Numbered from the stretch's first letter, positions 18,425 through 27,206 are shown. The stretch is DNA of 64,000 nt from Bremerella cremea (GCF_003335505.1 NZ_QPEX01000045.1:372001-436000); one strand, 5' to 3'. Numbers and translations are program-made. The notes: generated by a model from the sequence alone, not told the origin.

Positions 18425-18835
18425 TTAGGCTACGGGAGGGCCACGTAAGAAAGAGACGGTATGCGACGAAATAGATACAACTGGCGTGCGGTCGTTTACG
18501 ACCTGCACTGCAGTGACTTCCACGACCGGCATAACCCATGTCGTCGTCAGTGCAAACAGCTGTAACTCGGCCATGCCTTCCGATTCGAACTCTACAACTT
18601 CAGCCAAACCGCTCTCTTGAGAATGCGGACTGGTTGGCTTGCCTGTTCGGCCGAGGTCGGTTTGCAATAAACCACCCACAACCCACATGGCATAGAAGAT
18701 CACCAGAAACGCGTGAAGCGGAGTGATCGAGTCAGAAAGGTTGAACTCTAGATATTGCCGGCCCCACGAACGCTTCGACCGATCCCGTTTACAGGGATTT
18801 TTCCGGAAGCAAGTTTTGAGGGTATCGTGAGACAC
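18425..18835 (-). CDS. Possible small membrane protein upstream of sbtA
   Basis: This 136-codon open frame begins with GTG and has a strongly basic N-terminus, one hydrophobic segment (LHAFLVIFYAMWVVGGLLQ, about 41-59) and a Val/Thr-rich C-terminal half. Third codon positions are fairly C/G-rich, as in the neighbours, which supports coding. No family is recognised and no clear ribosome binding site was seen. It is oriented like sbtA and ends about 230 bases before it. Confidence is low because of the GTG start and lack of similarity. Confidence 0.42.
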   Translation of the reverse strand: MSHDTLKTCFRKNPCKRDRSKRSWGRQYLEFNLSDSITPLHAFLVIFYAMWVVGGLLQTDLGRTGKPTSPHSQESGLAEVVEFESEGMAELQLFALTTTWVMPVVEVTAVQVVNDRTPVVSISSHTVSFLRGPPVA

Positions 18836-19158
18836 AGGCCAGCGTTCCTGAGAACGAAATGTCTTATCTAAGAGGTTGGTTGAATACTATCCTGCAAATT
18901 TCAAGAACACAAGGTCTTTAGGACTAATTCATCGGTAAAAATCGGCATTTCAGTTGATCAGAATGCCTGTAAAAAACCTGTTTCAGTACTATGGTAAAGC
19001 GTTACGCCAATTTCCCCAGGAAGATGGCTACTAGTTTTCCCTAAGTCTTAACAAGGCTTTGCAAAGCCACTTGCGGGTTATCGCGTAATTTCTTTTCCGG
19101 CCATAAAATAGAGGATTCCCAACCTCTGAACTTCACTTACAAGTAAGACCCAGGCACG
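18836..19158. other. Intergenic region
   Basis: This 323-base AT-richer spacer lies between a possible leftward small gene and the rightward gene at 19159. No RNA gene, repeat or clear promoter was identified. Confidence 0.4.
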
Positions 19159-19755
19159 ATGCGGTACGTTATTCTCGTCGAACGAAAACGCGAAGCGCCA
19201 GCTATGTATACGGCGGAAATCGACCAAGACGACGCGGCCTATCTACAGGCGGCCGCAAAGACGATGCGTCCACTTTCCTCCGAAGACTACATGCGTGGCC
19301 CTGCCGCAATCTTGCACATGCTAGCCCGCTATAGCTATATCTTAGATGGCCAGGATGTTTACTGGTGCGTCGAATGGACGCCTGGGATGATTGTGATCAA
19401 GTTCTCTCCTGGCGGCCAAATGCAGTGGACTGCCCTTCGATCACCCGTACCAGACTTTGGCGGCCGACAACCAACTCCAGAAGATAAAGCCGCTTACGAT
19501 AAAGATGCGCCCAATCACCAAGTCAATTTGATCTTCGATCCTTGGATTGCCCAGTCCGATGCAGAAGACCGTGAAGCGAAAGGCTTTCTTCCGGCCGATG
19601 CCAAAACGGAAGCGACCTTTGAAGCCGCGTTGGCCCGTGTGAACGAGATTGGCGAGCAAATCGAAACCCAACATGGGCACGACTTAGAGGCGTGGGTTTA
19701 TCGCGGCGAAGACGAAGTCGCCAAAATGGTCGGCGAAGGCGTTCTTATAGACTAG
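19159..19755 (+). CDS. Soluble protein of unknown function
   Basis: This 198-residue acidic protein has no signal peptide or membrane segment and no motif I recognise. Visible features are an N-terminal strand MRYVILVERK, a Trp/Tyr-rich middle (DVYWCVEWTPGMIVIKFSPG) and a helical C-terminus (TFEAALARVNEIGEQIETQH). Codon use is normal for the window, so the gene is probably real. It is monocistronic and convergent with the metal-uptake operon, from which a palindromic repeat separates it. Confidence 0.72.
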   Translation: MRYVILVERKREAPAMYTAEIDQDDAAYLQAAAKTMRPLSSEDYMRGPAAILHMLARYSYILDGQDVYWCVEWTPGMIVIKFSPGGQMQWTALRSPVPDFGGRQPTPEDKAAYDKDAPNHQVNLIFDPWIAQSDAEDREAKGFLPADAKTEATFEAALARVNEIGEQIETQHGHDLEAWVYRGEDEVAKMVGEGVLID

Positions 19756-19868
19756 CCCGCCAACCAACCGCCCTGCCCTGGCGATTGGCAGAGAACGACA
19801 AGCCTAACCGCGTTGTTCGCCTGGTTGCTGTTAAGCTGAATGACAGTTCACACAAGCGACGGCTGGCA

Positions 19869-20035
19869 TTAGCAGGCTGTTGATTTGCTGCTTCGTCAGC
19901 GAGTAATTGAGATTGGAGCGAGTGCAAGGCTTGAATCCGCAGGCATATCCACTAGATATGTCGAGGAATTCACAACGCCGCAATCGGTCCAATCTCAATA
20001 ACGTAGCCGATCGGAGAAATTCAACAGGCTGTTAG
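19869..20035. repeat. Long imperfect palindromic repeat (family A, long copy)
   Basis: The ends TTAGCAGGCTGTTGATTT and AAATTCAACAGGCTGTTAG are inverted copies. Further inverted pairs lie inside: AATTGAGATTGG with CCAATCTCAATA, and GAATCCGCAGGCATATC with GATATGTCGAGGAATTC around a CACTA centre. The whole 167 bases can therefore fold into one long, interrupted hairpin. It has no coding capacity and resembles a MITE or REP-type element. Its right end supplies the TAA stop of the methyltransferase gene. A short copy with the same ends is at 37266-37326. Confidence 0.85.
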
Positions 20036-20775
20036 GGGCGTCGACCGACAAGCACGTACGGGGTTCCCTGCAAAACTCCACACGCAGGCTCTAACTTTTC
20101 GTATTCGTGGCGAGCTGCAACAACGCCCTCCATAGCAATGCTGGTAATCTCTTGAAGGCCTGCTGCTTCCATCACTACGCGCAACATCTTGTCGGAATGT
20201 TCGCGAAAGGGAAGTTGCTGCATTGCTTCGCGATAGACGTCACTCGGTTTCCAGCCAGGGGCAGGACGAAATGCTTTCTTCTGCTTTTCAGGATCGGTTG
20301 GCGAAAGCTCGCCAATCAACACCAGCAAGCCCCCGGGGCGAAGCAGCCGCATCCAACGTGCCACGGTATAGCCAGGATGAGGCAACGTGAACAGGACGGC
20401 ACGGCTCGATACCAAGTCGAACGTTTCGTCAGCAAACGGAGGCGTTTCAACGTCCGCCTCGATAAACGTGATGTCCAGTTTTTTCTCGGCAGCAATTTGG
20501 CGAGCCGAGGCGAGCATTGTGGAGGAGAAATCGGCACCAATCGTGTCCATACCCATCTCGGCCCAAAACTGGGCAATTGTGCCTGGCCCTGTCCCCATGT
20601 CGATGGCCTGCTTGGCGTTACCATAAGAAGCCGCTTTTTCCAACGCTTCTTTCCAAGCACGTCGCAACGGTTCGAAGCCAAATTCTCCTCGGATGAAACG
20701 AGCAACTCGGTGATCGACGACGCTCTGATTTGTCCATCCTTCGCGGAAGATTCTTTTAAGCTGTTCCGGCTTCAT
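20032..20775 (-). CDS. Class I SAM-dependent methyltransferase
   Basis: This 247-residue protein has the class I methyltransferase core: motif I AIDMGTGPGTIAQFWAEMG (about 56-74), acidic motif II TIGADFSSTML, motif III FIEADVETPPF with DLVSSRAVLFTLPHP, and post-motif RLLRPGGLLVLIGE. It is closest in style to the UbiE/small-molecule type. Its start overlaps the ATPase gene by four bases (ATGA), so the two are translationally coupled in a metal-chelate uptake operon. The substrate may be the imported chelate or a metal, but this is inference. The stop codon lies in the palindromic repeat at 19869-20035. Confidence 0.9.
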   Translation of the reverse strand: MKPEQLKRIFREGWTNQSVVDHRVARFIRGEFGFEPLRRAWKEALEKAASYGNAKQAIDMGTGPGTIAQFWAEMGMDTIGADFSSTMLASARQIAAEKKLDITFIEADVETPPFADETFDLVSSRAVLFTLPHPGYTVARWMRLLRPGGLLVLIGELSPTDPEKQKKAFRPAPGWKPSDVYREAMQQLPFREHSDKMLRVVMEAAGLQEITSIAMEGVVAARHEYEKLEPACGVLQGTPYVLVGRRP

Positions 20776-21566
20776 TCTCTGGTATCTCTGCGATTACAGT
20801 GCGAATTGGTTGGTCCGAGGAAATTAATCAACAACTCCCCTTCATCTTCGACAACGCGTGCCTCGACGCCATAAACCTGGGCGATCATCTTGGGAGTAAG
20901 TACATCTTTAGGCTTACCATGGCTATGGAGTTGCCCTTGGTGAAGAACATAGACCTGGTCAGCGAAGCGTGCCGCCAGGTTCAAATCGTGCAACGCCACA
21001 ACTGTGGCAATGCGGTCTCGTTGGGTGCTGGCCTGAATATATTGGATCACATCAAATTGCCGTCGCAGATCAAGGTTCGACGTCGGCTCGTCCATCAGAA
21101 GAACCTTCGGGTGACGAACAAGCGCCTGACAAATGGCCACCGCCTGAACTTGCCCGCCGCTCAATTGGTTCAGTCGTCGTTCGGCCAACATCGATAATTC
21201 CAACTCGCCGAGTGCCTGCTCGACGATCTGTAAATCCTCGGGCGCGACTTTCCACCTCAAGTGTGGTAGCCTTCCCAGCAACACCGTTTCAAAGACCGTC
21301 AGCGCGGCTTGAGGGGCAAACGCTTGCGGCAGGTAACTGATTTGCGCGGTAACTTGTTGATGCGTCCAGGAAGCAATCGACTTTCCATCTAGCTCCACCT
21401 CGCCTTCCGGACGCAACACACCACAAAGACACTTCAGTAAGGTCGACTTGCCTGCTGCATTGGGGCCAATCAATGCGGTAATCCCAGGGGTTGCCTGAAA
21501 ATCGATATCCTGCAAGATCGGGTGCGTACCGTAACGAAAAGAAAGCTGCTTGGCTTTTAAGGGCAT
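20772..21566 (-). CDS. ABC transporter ATP-binding protein, FepC/FecE type
   Basis: This 264-residue ATPase powers an importer for iron-siderophore, haem or cobalamin-type substrates. Walker A is GPNAAGKSTLL, the signature is LSGGQVQAVAICQAL, Walker B is VLLMDEPTSNLD and the switch His lies in VVALHDLNLAARFAD. GPNAAGKST and the ALHDLN sequence are typical of the FepC/BtuD family. The start at MPLKAKQLSFRYG was chosen because an upstream ATG would add 14 unrelated residues. It overlaps the permease gene upstream by 10 bases and the methyltransferase downstream by four. Confidence 0.93.
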   Translation of the reverse strand: MPLKAKQLSFRYGTHPILQDIDFQATPGITALIGPNAAGKSTLLKCLCGVLRPEGEVELDGKSIASWTHQQVTAQISYLPQAFAPQAALTVFETVLLGRLPHLRWKVAPEDLQIVEQALGELELSMLAERRLNQLSGGQVQAVAICQALVRHPKVLLMDEPTSNLDLRRQFDVIQYIQASTQRDRIATVVALHDLNLAARFADQVYVLHQGQLHSHGKPKDVLTPKMIAQVYGVEARVVEDEGELLINFLGPTNSHCNRRDTRE

Positions 21567-22627
21567 TGATAGGCCCTCCGCATTGCCAAGGCAATGAACG
21601 CTAAGCAAGGCGCGCCAATTGCGGCGGTGACGATACCTATCGGAAACGTCGTCTCAGGCACCAACGACTTGCTGATCACATCGGCGGCACAAACCAAGAT
21701 AGCCCCCAGCAAGCCAGACAACGGCATGAAAAAACGTTGGTCTTCGCCAACCAGCGATCGAGCGACATGCGGGGCCACCAAGCCGACAAAACCAATGGTT
21801 CCGGTGAAGCAAACCGCCGTCGCTGTCACAATTGAAACAAGCACCAACGTTTGAAGCCGTACCTGGGCAACGTTCACACCCAAGCTCTGGGCATGCTCGT
21901 CCCCCAGTCGCAAAGCCGTAAGCTGCCAAGCGTTGCGGCTCAACACGAGACAAACCACAAGCAAAACAGCGGAGACGATCGCTACGTTCGTCCAGTTCGC
22001 CCCTTGAAGGCTGCCGAAGATCCAGAAAACGATTGCTTGAAGCGCGTCCTCGGCCGCAACAAACTGTAAGAAGGCAACGCCAGAGCTAAACAAAAAATGC
22101 AGGGCGACACCCCCTACGACGATCGTATCGGTCGAAGCCCCGTTTCGTCTGCCAATGAAATAGATTGCCAAGGCACATAAAAGCGTAAACACAAACGCGC
22201 TGATTGGCACCAACCAAGCTCCGCCCCAAGCCATCGTCGACGCGCCACCCACCAGAACAATGGCCGCTCCAAAACTTGCAGCGGCAGAGATTCCCAAGGT
22301 GAAAGGGCTGGCGAGAGGGTTGTTTAGAATCGTTTGCATCTCTGCTCCCGCGACCCCCAATGCCGCACCCACGCTAATCGCGAGCAGCATCGTCGGAAGC
22401 CGAAAGCTCCAAAGGATCGTGCGATGGATTGGATCAGACGCGGCTGGATGCCACACGGTCGACCACATCTCGGACCAGGTTAAATTCGCCGGCCCCAAGA
22501 CCATATCAAGCAGTGCCACAAACACAACACCTGCGAACACTGCCCCCAGAATTGCCACTCGCACGGCAGATCGCCGTCGATACCCTTGCCCGCTTGAAGC
22601 AGCCGATTCGGTCGACTCATTACTCAT
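21557..22627 (-). CDS. FecCD-family ABC transporter permease
   Basis: This 356-residue inner-membrane permease belongs to the BtuC/FecCD family. Diagnostic segments are LRLPTMLLAISVGAALGVAGAEMQTILNNPLASPFTLGIS, typical of the first half, and GTIGFVGLVAPHVARSLVG with VPETTFPIGIVTAAIGAPCLAFI near the end. About ten membrane helices are visible. The ATG at 22627 lies inside the end of the binding-protein gene (8-base overlap) and gives a normal family length; an upstream ATG would add 56 residues antisense in character. Its partners are the ATPase and binding protein on either side. Confidence 0.94.
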   Translation of the reverse strand: MSNESTESAASSGQGYRRRSAVRVAILGAVFAGVVFVALLDMVLGPANLTWSEMWSTVWHPAASDPIHRTILWSFRLPTMLLAISVGAALGVAGAEMQTILNNPLASPFTLGISAAASFGAAIVLVGGASTMAWGGAWLVPISAFVFTLLCALAIYFIGRRNGASTDTIVVGGVALHFLFSSGVAFLQFVAAEDALQAIVFWIFGSLQGANWTNVAIVSAVLLVVCLVLSRNAWQLTALRLGDEHAQSLGVNVAQVRLQTLVLVSIVTATAVCFTGTIGFVGLVAPHVARSLVGEDQRFFMPLSGLLGAILVCAADVISKSLVPETTFPIGIVTAAIGAPCLAFIALAMRRAYQCP

Positions 22628-23792
22628 TCGGTAGACCAACCATCCAAGTACCGCTGAACTGAACCGGCAGAAACTTCTCGTGAAAGATTCGCAGATTATC
22701 GCCAGGACGCAAATCCCCAAATTCGTTGGGATATAACCACTTTGAGATCTGCTGAGCCGCAGCAAAACTTGTGATGTGGCTACCGAAGCGGGCATGGATT
22801 CCGTAGAGCTTTTCGTTTTGGATCGCTTTTAAATTCTTCCATCCGGTACGCTCTGTAAAGCTGCGAAGCGTTCTTGACGCCGTTTGCTGTTCGGCGAAAT
22901 ACCCTAACCGCAGGCTATCGGGGAAAGCAGACCAACTTGCCCCAGTAATCACCACCGCATCGGGGTCTTGTGTAAACAGATACTCGGGGCGAATCACCCC
23001 CATTCCGTAAAGCCCCGATACGACGCCCGCCGCAATGTTTTTGCAGCGTAGCTGCGCCATAACCCCAGCCCAATTCGCAACGCGGCCCTCCTCGTTGCTA
23101 CCAAAGGTGTTTCCATACTGACCACTTCCATGAGTGCCCGCCTCGATATAAACGGTCGGGACAGCCCCTTGGATGGATTCTTGTCGCTGCAGCACTTCTG
23201 CCAATTGAGCATCTACCCAGTCTGCCGCTTCCTTGGCCCGTTCTTCTTTACCGAGCACCTTACCTAACAAACGAATGCTCTTCTGCGGATCTTGAAAGGG
23301 ATCGTCAAATTTCAGGTATAGGATCGGTACACCGGCATCCTCCAACCGCTGCAGCCCGTTCGATTTTCTCTGCTGCATGTACGTGTTCATGATGATCAGA
23401 TCCGGCTTTAGTGCCAACACCGACTCGGCACTTACGGCATCTTTCAAGACATCTCCCAAGACCTTCGTTTCCTTCAATTCAGGAAAACGTTCTACGAACT
23501 TATCGTATGTATCTCGATCTCCCGTCTTTAGCGACGAATCCCACGCAACTAAACGCTCCGCCGTTTCATCTCCTAGGACGGTTGCGAGTTCGTAGATGCA
23601 TAGGCTGCGCATCAAGACGATCCGTCGGACTGGCTGCGCAATGGTCACTTCACGCCCCGCCAGGTCCGTCACGACGATGGAAGCTTCGCTTGCGGGGGTC
23701 CCTCTCGATTGCTTCTCCGAGGTACACCCGAAAGCAGAGAAGCAGCACGCCACGAGCAGGACAGCGAGAAGTCGCGAAATCTGAGACGACAT
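22620..23792 (-). CDS. Periplasmic-binding lipoprotein of metal-chelate ABC importer
   Basis: This 390-residue protein has a lipoprotein signal peptide with lipobox SAFGC (lipidated Cys at about 23) and a FecB/BtuF-type fold. It shows VVTDLAGREVTIAQPVRRIVLM at the start of the mature protein, ALKPDLIIMNTYMQQ in the first lobe and GWKNLKAIQNEKLYGI in the second. It would capture the ligand and pass it to the FecCD permease encoded immediately downstream. The ligand cannot be deduced; iron-siderophore is favoured because a PepSY-type membrane protein is encoded in the same operon. Confidence 0.92.
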   Translation of the reverse strand: MSSQISRLLAVLLVACCFSAFGCTSEKQSRGTPASEASIVVTDLAGREVTIAQPVRRIVLMRSLCIYELATVLGDETAERLVAWDSSLKTGDRDTYDKFVERFPELKETKVLGDVLKDAVSAESVLALKPDLIIMNTYMQQRKSNGLQRLEDAGVPILYLKFDDPFQDPQKSIRLLGKVLGKEERAKEAADWVDAQLAEVLQRQESIQGAVPTVYIEAGTHGSGQYGNTFGSNEEGRVANWAGVMAQLRCKNIAAGVVSGLYGMGVIRPEYLFTQDPDAVVITGASWSAFPDSLRLGYFAEQQTASRTLRSFTERTGWKNLKAIQNEKLYGIHARFGSHITSFAAAQQISKWLYPNEFGDLRPGDNLRIFHEKFLPVQFSGTWMVGLPNE

Positions 23793-23817
23793 TTGGATTT
23801 AAGCAACTCCACAAAAA

Positions 23818-25017
23818 TCAACGAGAGATCTGGCTCGGGCTGGGGGGTATGAAATCACTAACCACCGTTTGCTTGCCACGTAGCACACGCTGCTTTTGTT
23901 TCTGTTTCCAGTGCGCCCGCTTTTTGCGAAACCACAGCCAAAACCCCGTAAAATAAAGAATCGCTAACACAACGCCACTCAGGAAAACGAACCAGCGTCC
24001 CCCAAGCCCCAAAGCCTCACCATTATGCAAGGGGAATTGCCAAGCGAAAAAAGTATCGACTGCGCTGTGCTCATTCCAATCGCGCACAGCCAATACCTGA
24101 CCACTATATCGATCTAACCAGACACGGCTATTGCCCATGTGTTGGCGTACATCGCCTGGCTGACGAAGACGAATCGAGTACACACCCTTTTCATTCGTGG
24201 GAAAGTGAATCCGGTTTAGCTCTGCAGCAGGCAAGATCTCTTGAGCAATTTCGACAGCTCGGTCTACCGAAATTGTCTTTGCCCCTGGCGTTACCTGCGA
24301 AATCAACGGGCTGCTTGGGCGTTTCTCGTCAGCTAGAAGACGTGGCACCGCTTCAAACCAACTCGGAAAAACCATGTAAACCCCGGAAAACGCAATCACC
24401 AGCAACAACGGCAGACTTCCCAGGCCGAGCACCTTATGGCTATCAAAGACAAAACGTGAGCCCCCTCGAATCGCAAACGCAGCTCGCCAGCTGTGCCTCC
24501 ACATGGGCCACCACAGATAGATTCCCGACACGAAGGAAATCAGCAGCAAGATACCGGAAATGCCAACAATATTTGCCCCTGCCCTGCCGGCGAGAAGCTT
24601 CATATGAAGCAGGTAGATGAACGTTGTCAGGTATTCACCACGCACCCGCTTCCCGGTTACTTGAGCCGAATAGGGATCGACATAGACCTGCCGAAATGGT
24701 GCGTCTTGGATTGGCTGTTGGAACCAGACGGTCCAAACACCGGATGCTTCGCGCGGGGCATCGGCGAATTTCAGAACATGCTCCTCCGTTTCCCCCTGCT
24801 CTTTGGCCACGGCCATGATCTCGTCCAGTGAGTGAGAAACGTCCGCAACTTCGCTTATCAGCAAGTCAGGATTGAGCCAAGCATCTATGGCATGATGAAA
24901 CACCAGGAAACTTCCGCTTAGCCCCATCAAGACAAACAATAAACCGGCAACGAGCCCGAGCCACCGGTGAATTCTAAGCCAAAGATTGCGCCAACGGACG
25001 CGACGATTTTTCGACAT
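23818..25017 (-). CDS. PepSY-domain membrane protein (PiuB/FoxB-like)
   Basis: This 399-residue protein begins with a basic stretch and a His-containing first helix (LRIHRWLGLVAGLLFVLMGLSGSFLVFHH). A periplasmic PepSY-like region follows, then a pair of helices (IVGISGILLLISFVSGIYLWWP, LGLGSLPLLLVIAFSGVYMVFP), a second PepSY-like region (ISVDRAVEIAQEILPAAELNRI) and a last helix before a basic tail. This is the PepSY-associated TM architecture of iron-regulated PiuB and of FoxB-like siderophore reductases. In context it probably helps release iron from the imported chelate. It lies 25 bases before the binding-protein gene. Confidence 0.9.
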   Translation of the reverse strand: MSKNRRVRWRNLWLRIHRWLGLVAGLLFVLMGLSGSFLVFHHAIDAWLNPDLLISEVADVSHSLDEIMAVAKEQGETEEHVLKFADAPREASGVWTVWFQQPIQDAPFRQVYVDPYSAQVTGKRVRGEYLTTFIYLLHMKLLAGRAGANIVGISGILLLISFVSGIYLWWPMWRHSWRAAFAIRGGSRFVFDSHKVLGLGSLPLLLVIAFSGVYMVFPSWFEAVPRLLADEKRPSSPLISQVTPGAKTISVDRAVEIAQEILPAAELNRIHFPTNEKGVYSIRLRQPGDVRQHMGNSRVWLDRYSGQVLAVRDWNEHSAVDTFFAWQFPLHNGEALGLGGRWFVFLSGVVLAILYFTGFWLWFRKKRAHWKQKQKQRVLRGKQTVVSDFIPPSPSQISR

Positions 25018-25033
25018 CGATCCTGATACGACC

Positions 25034-25525
25034 TCAGTGGGAAGCGGAAGGCAACTTCGATCCCTTCAGGATCTTCACATCGTTTAGAATAATTGGCTCA
25101 ACTTTGTTTTCTCCTGCTACCACCGTGAAATCACGAATCGCATTGCTTTGGTCAGCGAACTTCCCCTGCAATCGATCAGGCGGAGGCGGGGGCATTCCAC
25201 CACCGGGCGGTCGCCAGTCGGGATCTGGCCAGGTAATCGTAATCGAATAATCGCCCGGCGGAGCACCATCAGGCCCTTCATACGATGTTAACTGATAGTT
25301 TCCCTGTGCGTCGACTCGCCCTGACGGCGTGATCGGATATTTCACTCCTGCTTGCTCCTGCTTCGGCCAGAAGCGAATAAGGGCTCCCCGGGCTGGGACG
25401 CCATTAATCTGCACGGTTCCAGCAACGGGAAAAGTCTCGATGGTGTCATAACTTTGATTACCACCAAAACACCCGGGCAAAGTCGTCGCTGCGAGGAGTA
25501 ACAATGCAAGATTGTTCAACTTCAT
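25034..25525 (-). CDS. Small lipoprotein with carboxypeptidase-regulatory-like domain
   Basis: This 163-residue protein has a lipoprotein signal (MKLNNLALLLLAATTLPGCFG, Cys at about 19). Its beta-sandwich-like body has the pattern found in planctomycete regulatory-like domains: FPVAGTVQINGVPARGALIRF, then DAQGNYQLTSYEGPDGAPPGDYSITITWPD. A Pro-rich insertion (PPGGGMPPPPPDR) follows. The longer in-frame ORF upstream is antisense in character; the chosen ATG directly precedes the signal peptide. It lies 16 bases upstream of the PepSY gene and 56 bases after the DUF1559 gene. Its role in the operon is unknown, possibly cell-surface binding. Confidence 0.85.
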   Translation of the reverse strand: MKLNNLALLLLAATTLPGCFGGNQSYDTIETFPVAGTVQINGVPARGALIRFWPKQEQAGVKYPITPSGRVDAQGNYQLTSYEGPDGAPPGDYSITITWPDPDWRPPGGGMPPPPPDRLQGKFADQSNAIRDFTVVAGENKVEPIILNDVKILKGSKLPSASH

Positions 25526-25581
25526 CCAGTGGTACCTTGTCATACATGCAAAGAGGATCGAGGCGGGCCCGTTTGCTCTTC

Positions 25582-26526
25582 TTAGAGTTCGCCTTGCACG
25601 AAGCCATCGGCACGACCGACGAAAGCGCGAAACGCTCCCTTGTCGACGGTCTCGGCGATGAACTTCACCGAACCATCCCCCGCCGAAGCATTCATACCGC
25701 CAGGATGATACGAATAGGCGCCACCCCAGTCGTTGGTGCAGTTGATGACGCATGGTCCATAGTACTGCTTGCCGTCGTACGTCCAGCTTCGGATTCGGTC
25801 GTGCTGCGTCGATGCCCACCATCCTTGAAAGTTGGTATCGACAACCGAAGCGTAACTGTAGTCCGCCGGATCCTTCTGGCGATTACCACGGACGACAACG
25901 TTGGGAAAGTTAGCTCGTTCAAAGAAAAACATGGTATTCGAAAGCCCATCGGTGATCGCACTGAAACGGACCGGCTTAGAAAAACTACCGTCAAAGAAAG
26001 CTGCCGGCACTTCCTTGGGAGTTAGCGTGTCATCCCGAAAGCTACGCGGAAGAAAGTAATCGCCGGCAGCAGCTGACAGGTTTTTGTTGAACGAAGAGCT
26101 GCTGTCCTCTTGTTCGATAATGCCTTGAATCAATCCACTTCTCGGCGTCGAGGGACACACGAAAGCCGAAAGCTGGACCGTCACGATATCTTGATTGGTT
26201 TGGTCCGAAATACCATTCGTAGCCGTCGGATCAAATTGATCCCATAAAGCACCTTGCTCAATCATTGGCAGCAAGGCCAAGCCCCAGCTATTGATCCACT
26301 TTAAATTGCTGTTGTAGGTAATCCCCAGATCCGGATAGGGCAACGAGCTAAACGTATCGTGGTAGTTGTGGACGGCCAATCCGAGTTGCTTGAGATTGTT
26401 GGTGCATTGCATTCGCCGAGCCGCTTCCCGGGCTTGCTGAACAGCTGGCAACAACAAGGAAATCAGAACACCAATAATCGCGATGACAACGAGCAACTCG
26501 ACTAAGGTAAACCCACGACGCTTCAT
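25582..26526 (-). CDS. DUF1559 prepilin-like secreted protein
   Basis: This 314-residue protein has a type IV prepilin N-terminus (MKRRGFTLVELLVVIAII), with processing expected after the Gly of RRGF. The DUF1559 body is typical of planctomycetes: LLPAVQQAREAARRMQC, LKQLGLAVHNYHDTFSSLP and, near the end, HPGGMNASAGDGSVKFIAETVD. Planctomycete genomes carry many such proteins, often first in operons for extracellular or transport functions. This copy heads the metal-uptake operon. The start was chosen from the prepilin motif; an upstream ATG would add 43 unrelated residues. Confidence 0.93.
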   Translation of the reverse strand: MKRRGFTLVELLVVIAIIGVLISLLLPAVQQAREAARRMQCTNNLKQLGLAVHNYHDTFSSLPYPDLGITYNSNLKWINSWGLALLPMIEQGALWDQFDPTATNGISDQTNQDIVTVQLSAFVCPSTPRSGLIQGIIEQEDSSSSFNKNLSAAAGDYFLPRSFRDDTLTPKEVPAAFFDGSFSKPVRFSAITDGLSNTMFFFERANFPNVVVRGNRQKDPADYSYASVVDTNFQGWWASTQHDRIRSWTYDGKQYYGPCVINCTNDWGGAYSYHPGGMNASAGDGSVKFIAETVDKGAFRAFVGRADGFVQGEL

Positions 26527-27206
26527 GGTTCGATCGCTTTCCCACGGAAATCTATGTTTGATATGCACTGATGAAATGTGTTCTTTTGGGCTCGTGCCAG
26601 GGAACACAGGCAATTGTTTCACGCCGCTAATCAAGGGGGCACAAACGCAAATCAACAGCCCTTACGCCCCACCTGCCAGGCAATTGCCTGAGAGACGCGA
26701 GTTTCGGCAGAACAGAGCAGCCTTGGCCGCGCTCGCTTGAGTTGTTCAAAGACGATTCTGTGGATCACTCAACGCCGAATCCAGATACTAATTCTCAGTA
26801 CCACTAAAAACATGGTAACAAGAGGCGAGATTATCACAAGGGCTCCCATCCGAACAAACGGACAGGAGCTGCATTTGCATCTCTAATGCCAAAATAACTG
26901 CGACGAAAATTGCTTCCCTGAAGAGCACCACGCCATGGCGGATAATGAACCACTACCCCACATCAACGCGGCTTGAATACCCGTAACCCAGTAAAGAAAT
27001 TCATCCGCTACGATTTACCCCCCAGGCAAGCCGCACCCCACTGTCGATTCTCACGACATCGATGTCGTTCTGAATGTCACCACCATTACATGAGCGATGG
27101 TAGCCAAGTGACGACGTTCGCATGAATTGACGCCGGGAAATCGAGGGATCAAAATGCAGCCGGATCTTATCGCAGCCCAATCACAGCATTCACACGAAGG
27201 TCTGCC
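26527..27206. other. Divergent intergenic region upstream of the metal-uptake operon
   Basis: This 680-base region lies between the DUF1559-led operon (leftward) and the sulfatase gene (rightward). It contains a Fur-box-like sequence at 26783-26797, a perfect palindrome CAGGCAATTGCCTG at about 26679-26692 and several short C-rich stretches. No convincing coding sequence or known riboswitch was found. Confidence 0.5.
26783..26797. promoter_or_regulatory. Candidate Fur-box-like operator
   Basis: Read on the minus strand, TGAGAATTAGTATCT matches the 7-1-7 Fur consensus TGATAATNATTATCA at 11 of 14 defined positions. It lies about 257 bases upstream of the first gene of the probable iron-uptake operon. 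Both the distance and the lack of a mapped promoter make it tentative. Confidence 0.3.

Noticed and set aside
26660..26740. Possible riboswitch (CCTGAGAG and nearby G-rich sequence)
   Set aside because: The conserved glycine, TPP and cobalamin riboswitch cores are not present, and the orientation does not fit the downstream gene.
26876..26891. Sigma-54-like site upstream of the metal-uptake operon
   Set aside because: It reads TGGCAT, five bases, ATGCA on the minus strand, two mismatches from consensus including the -12 region; chance is likely.
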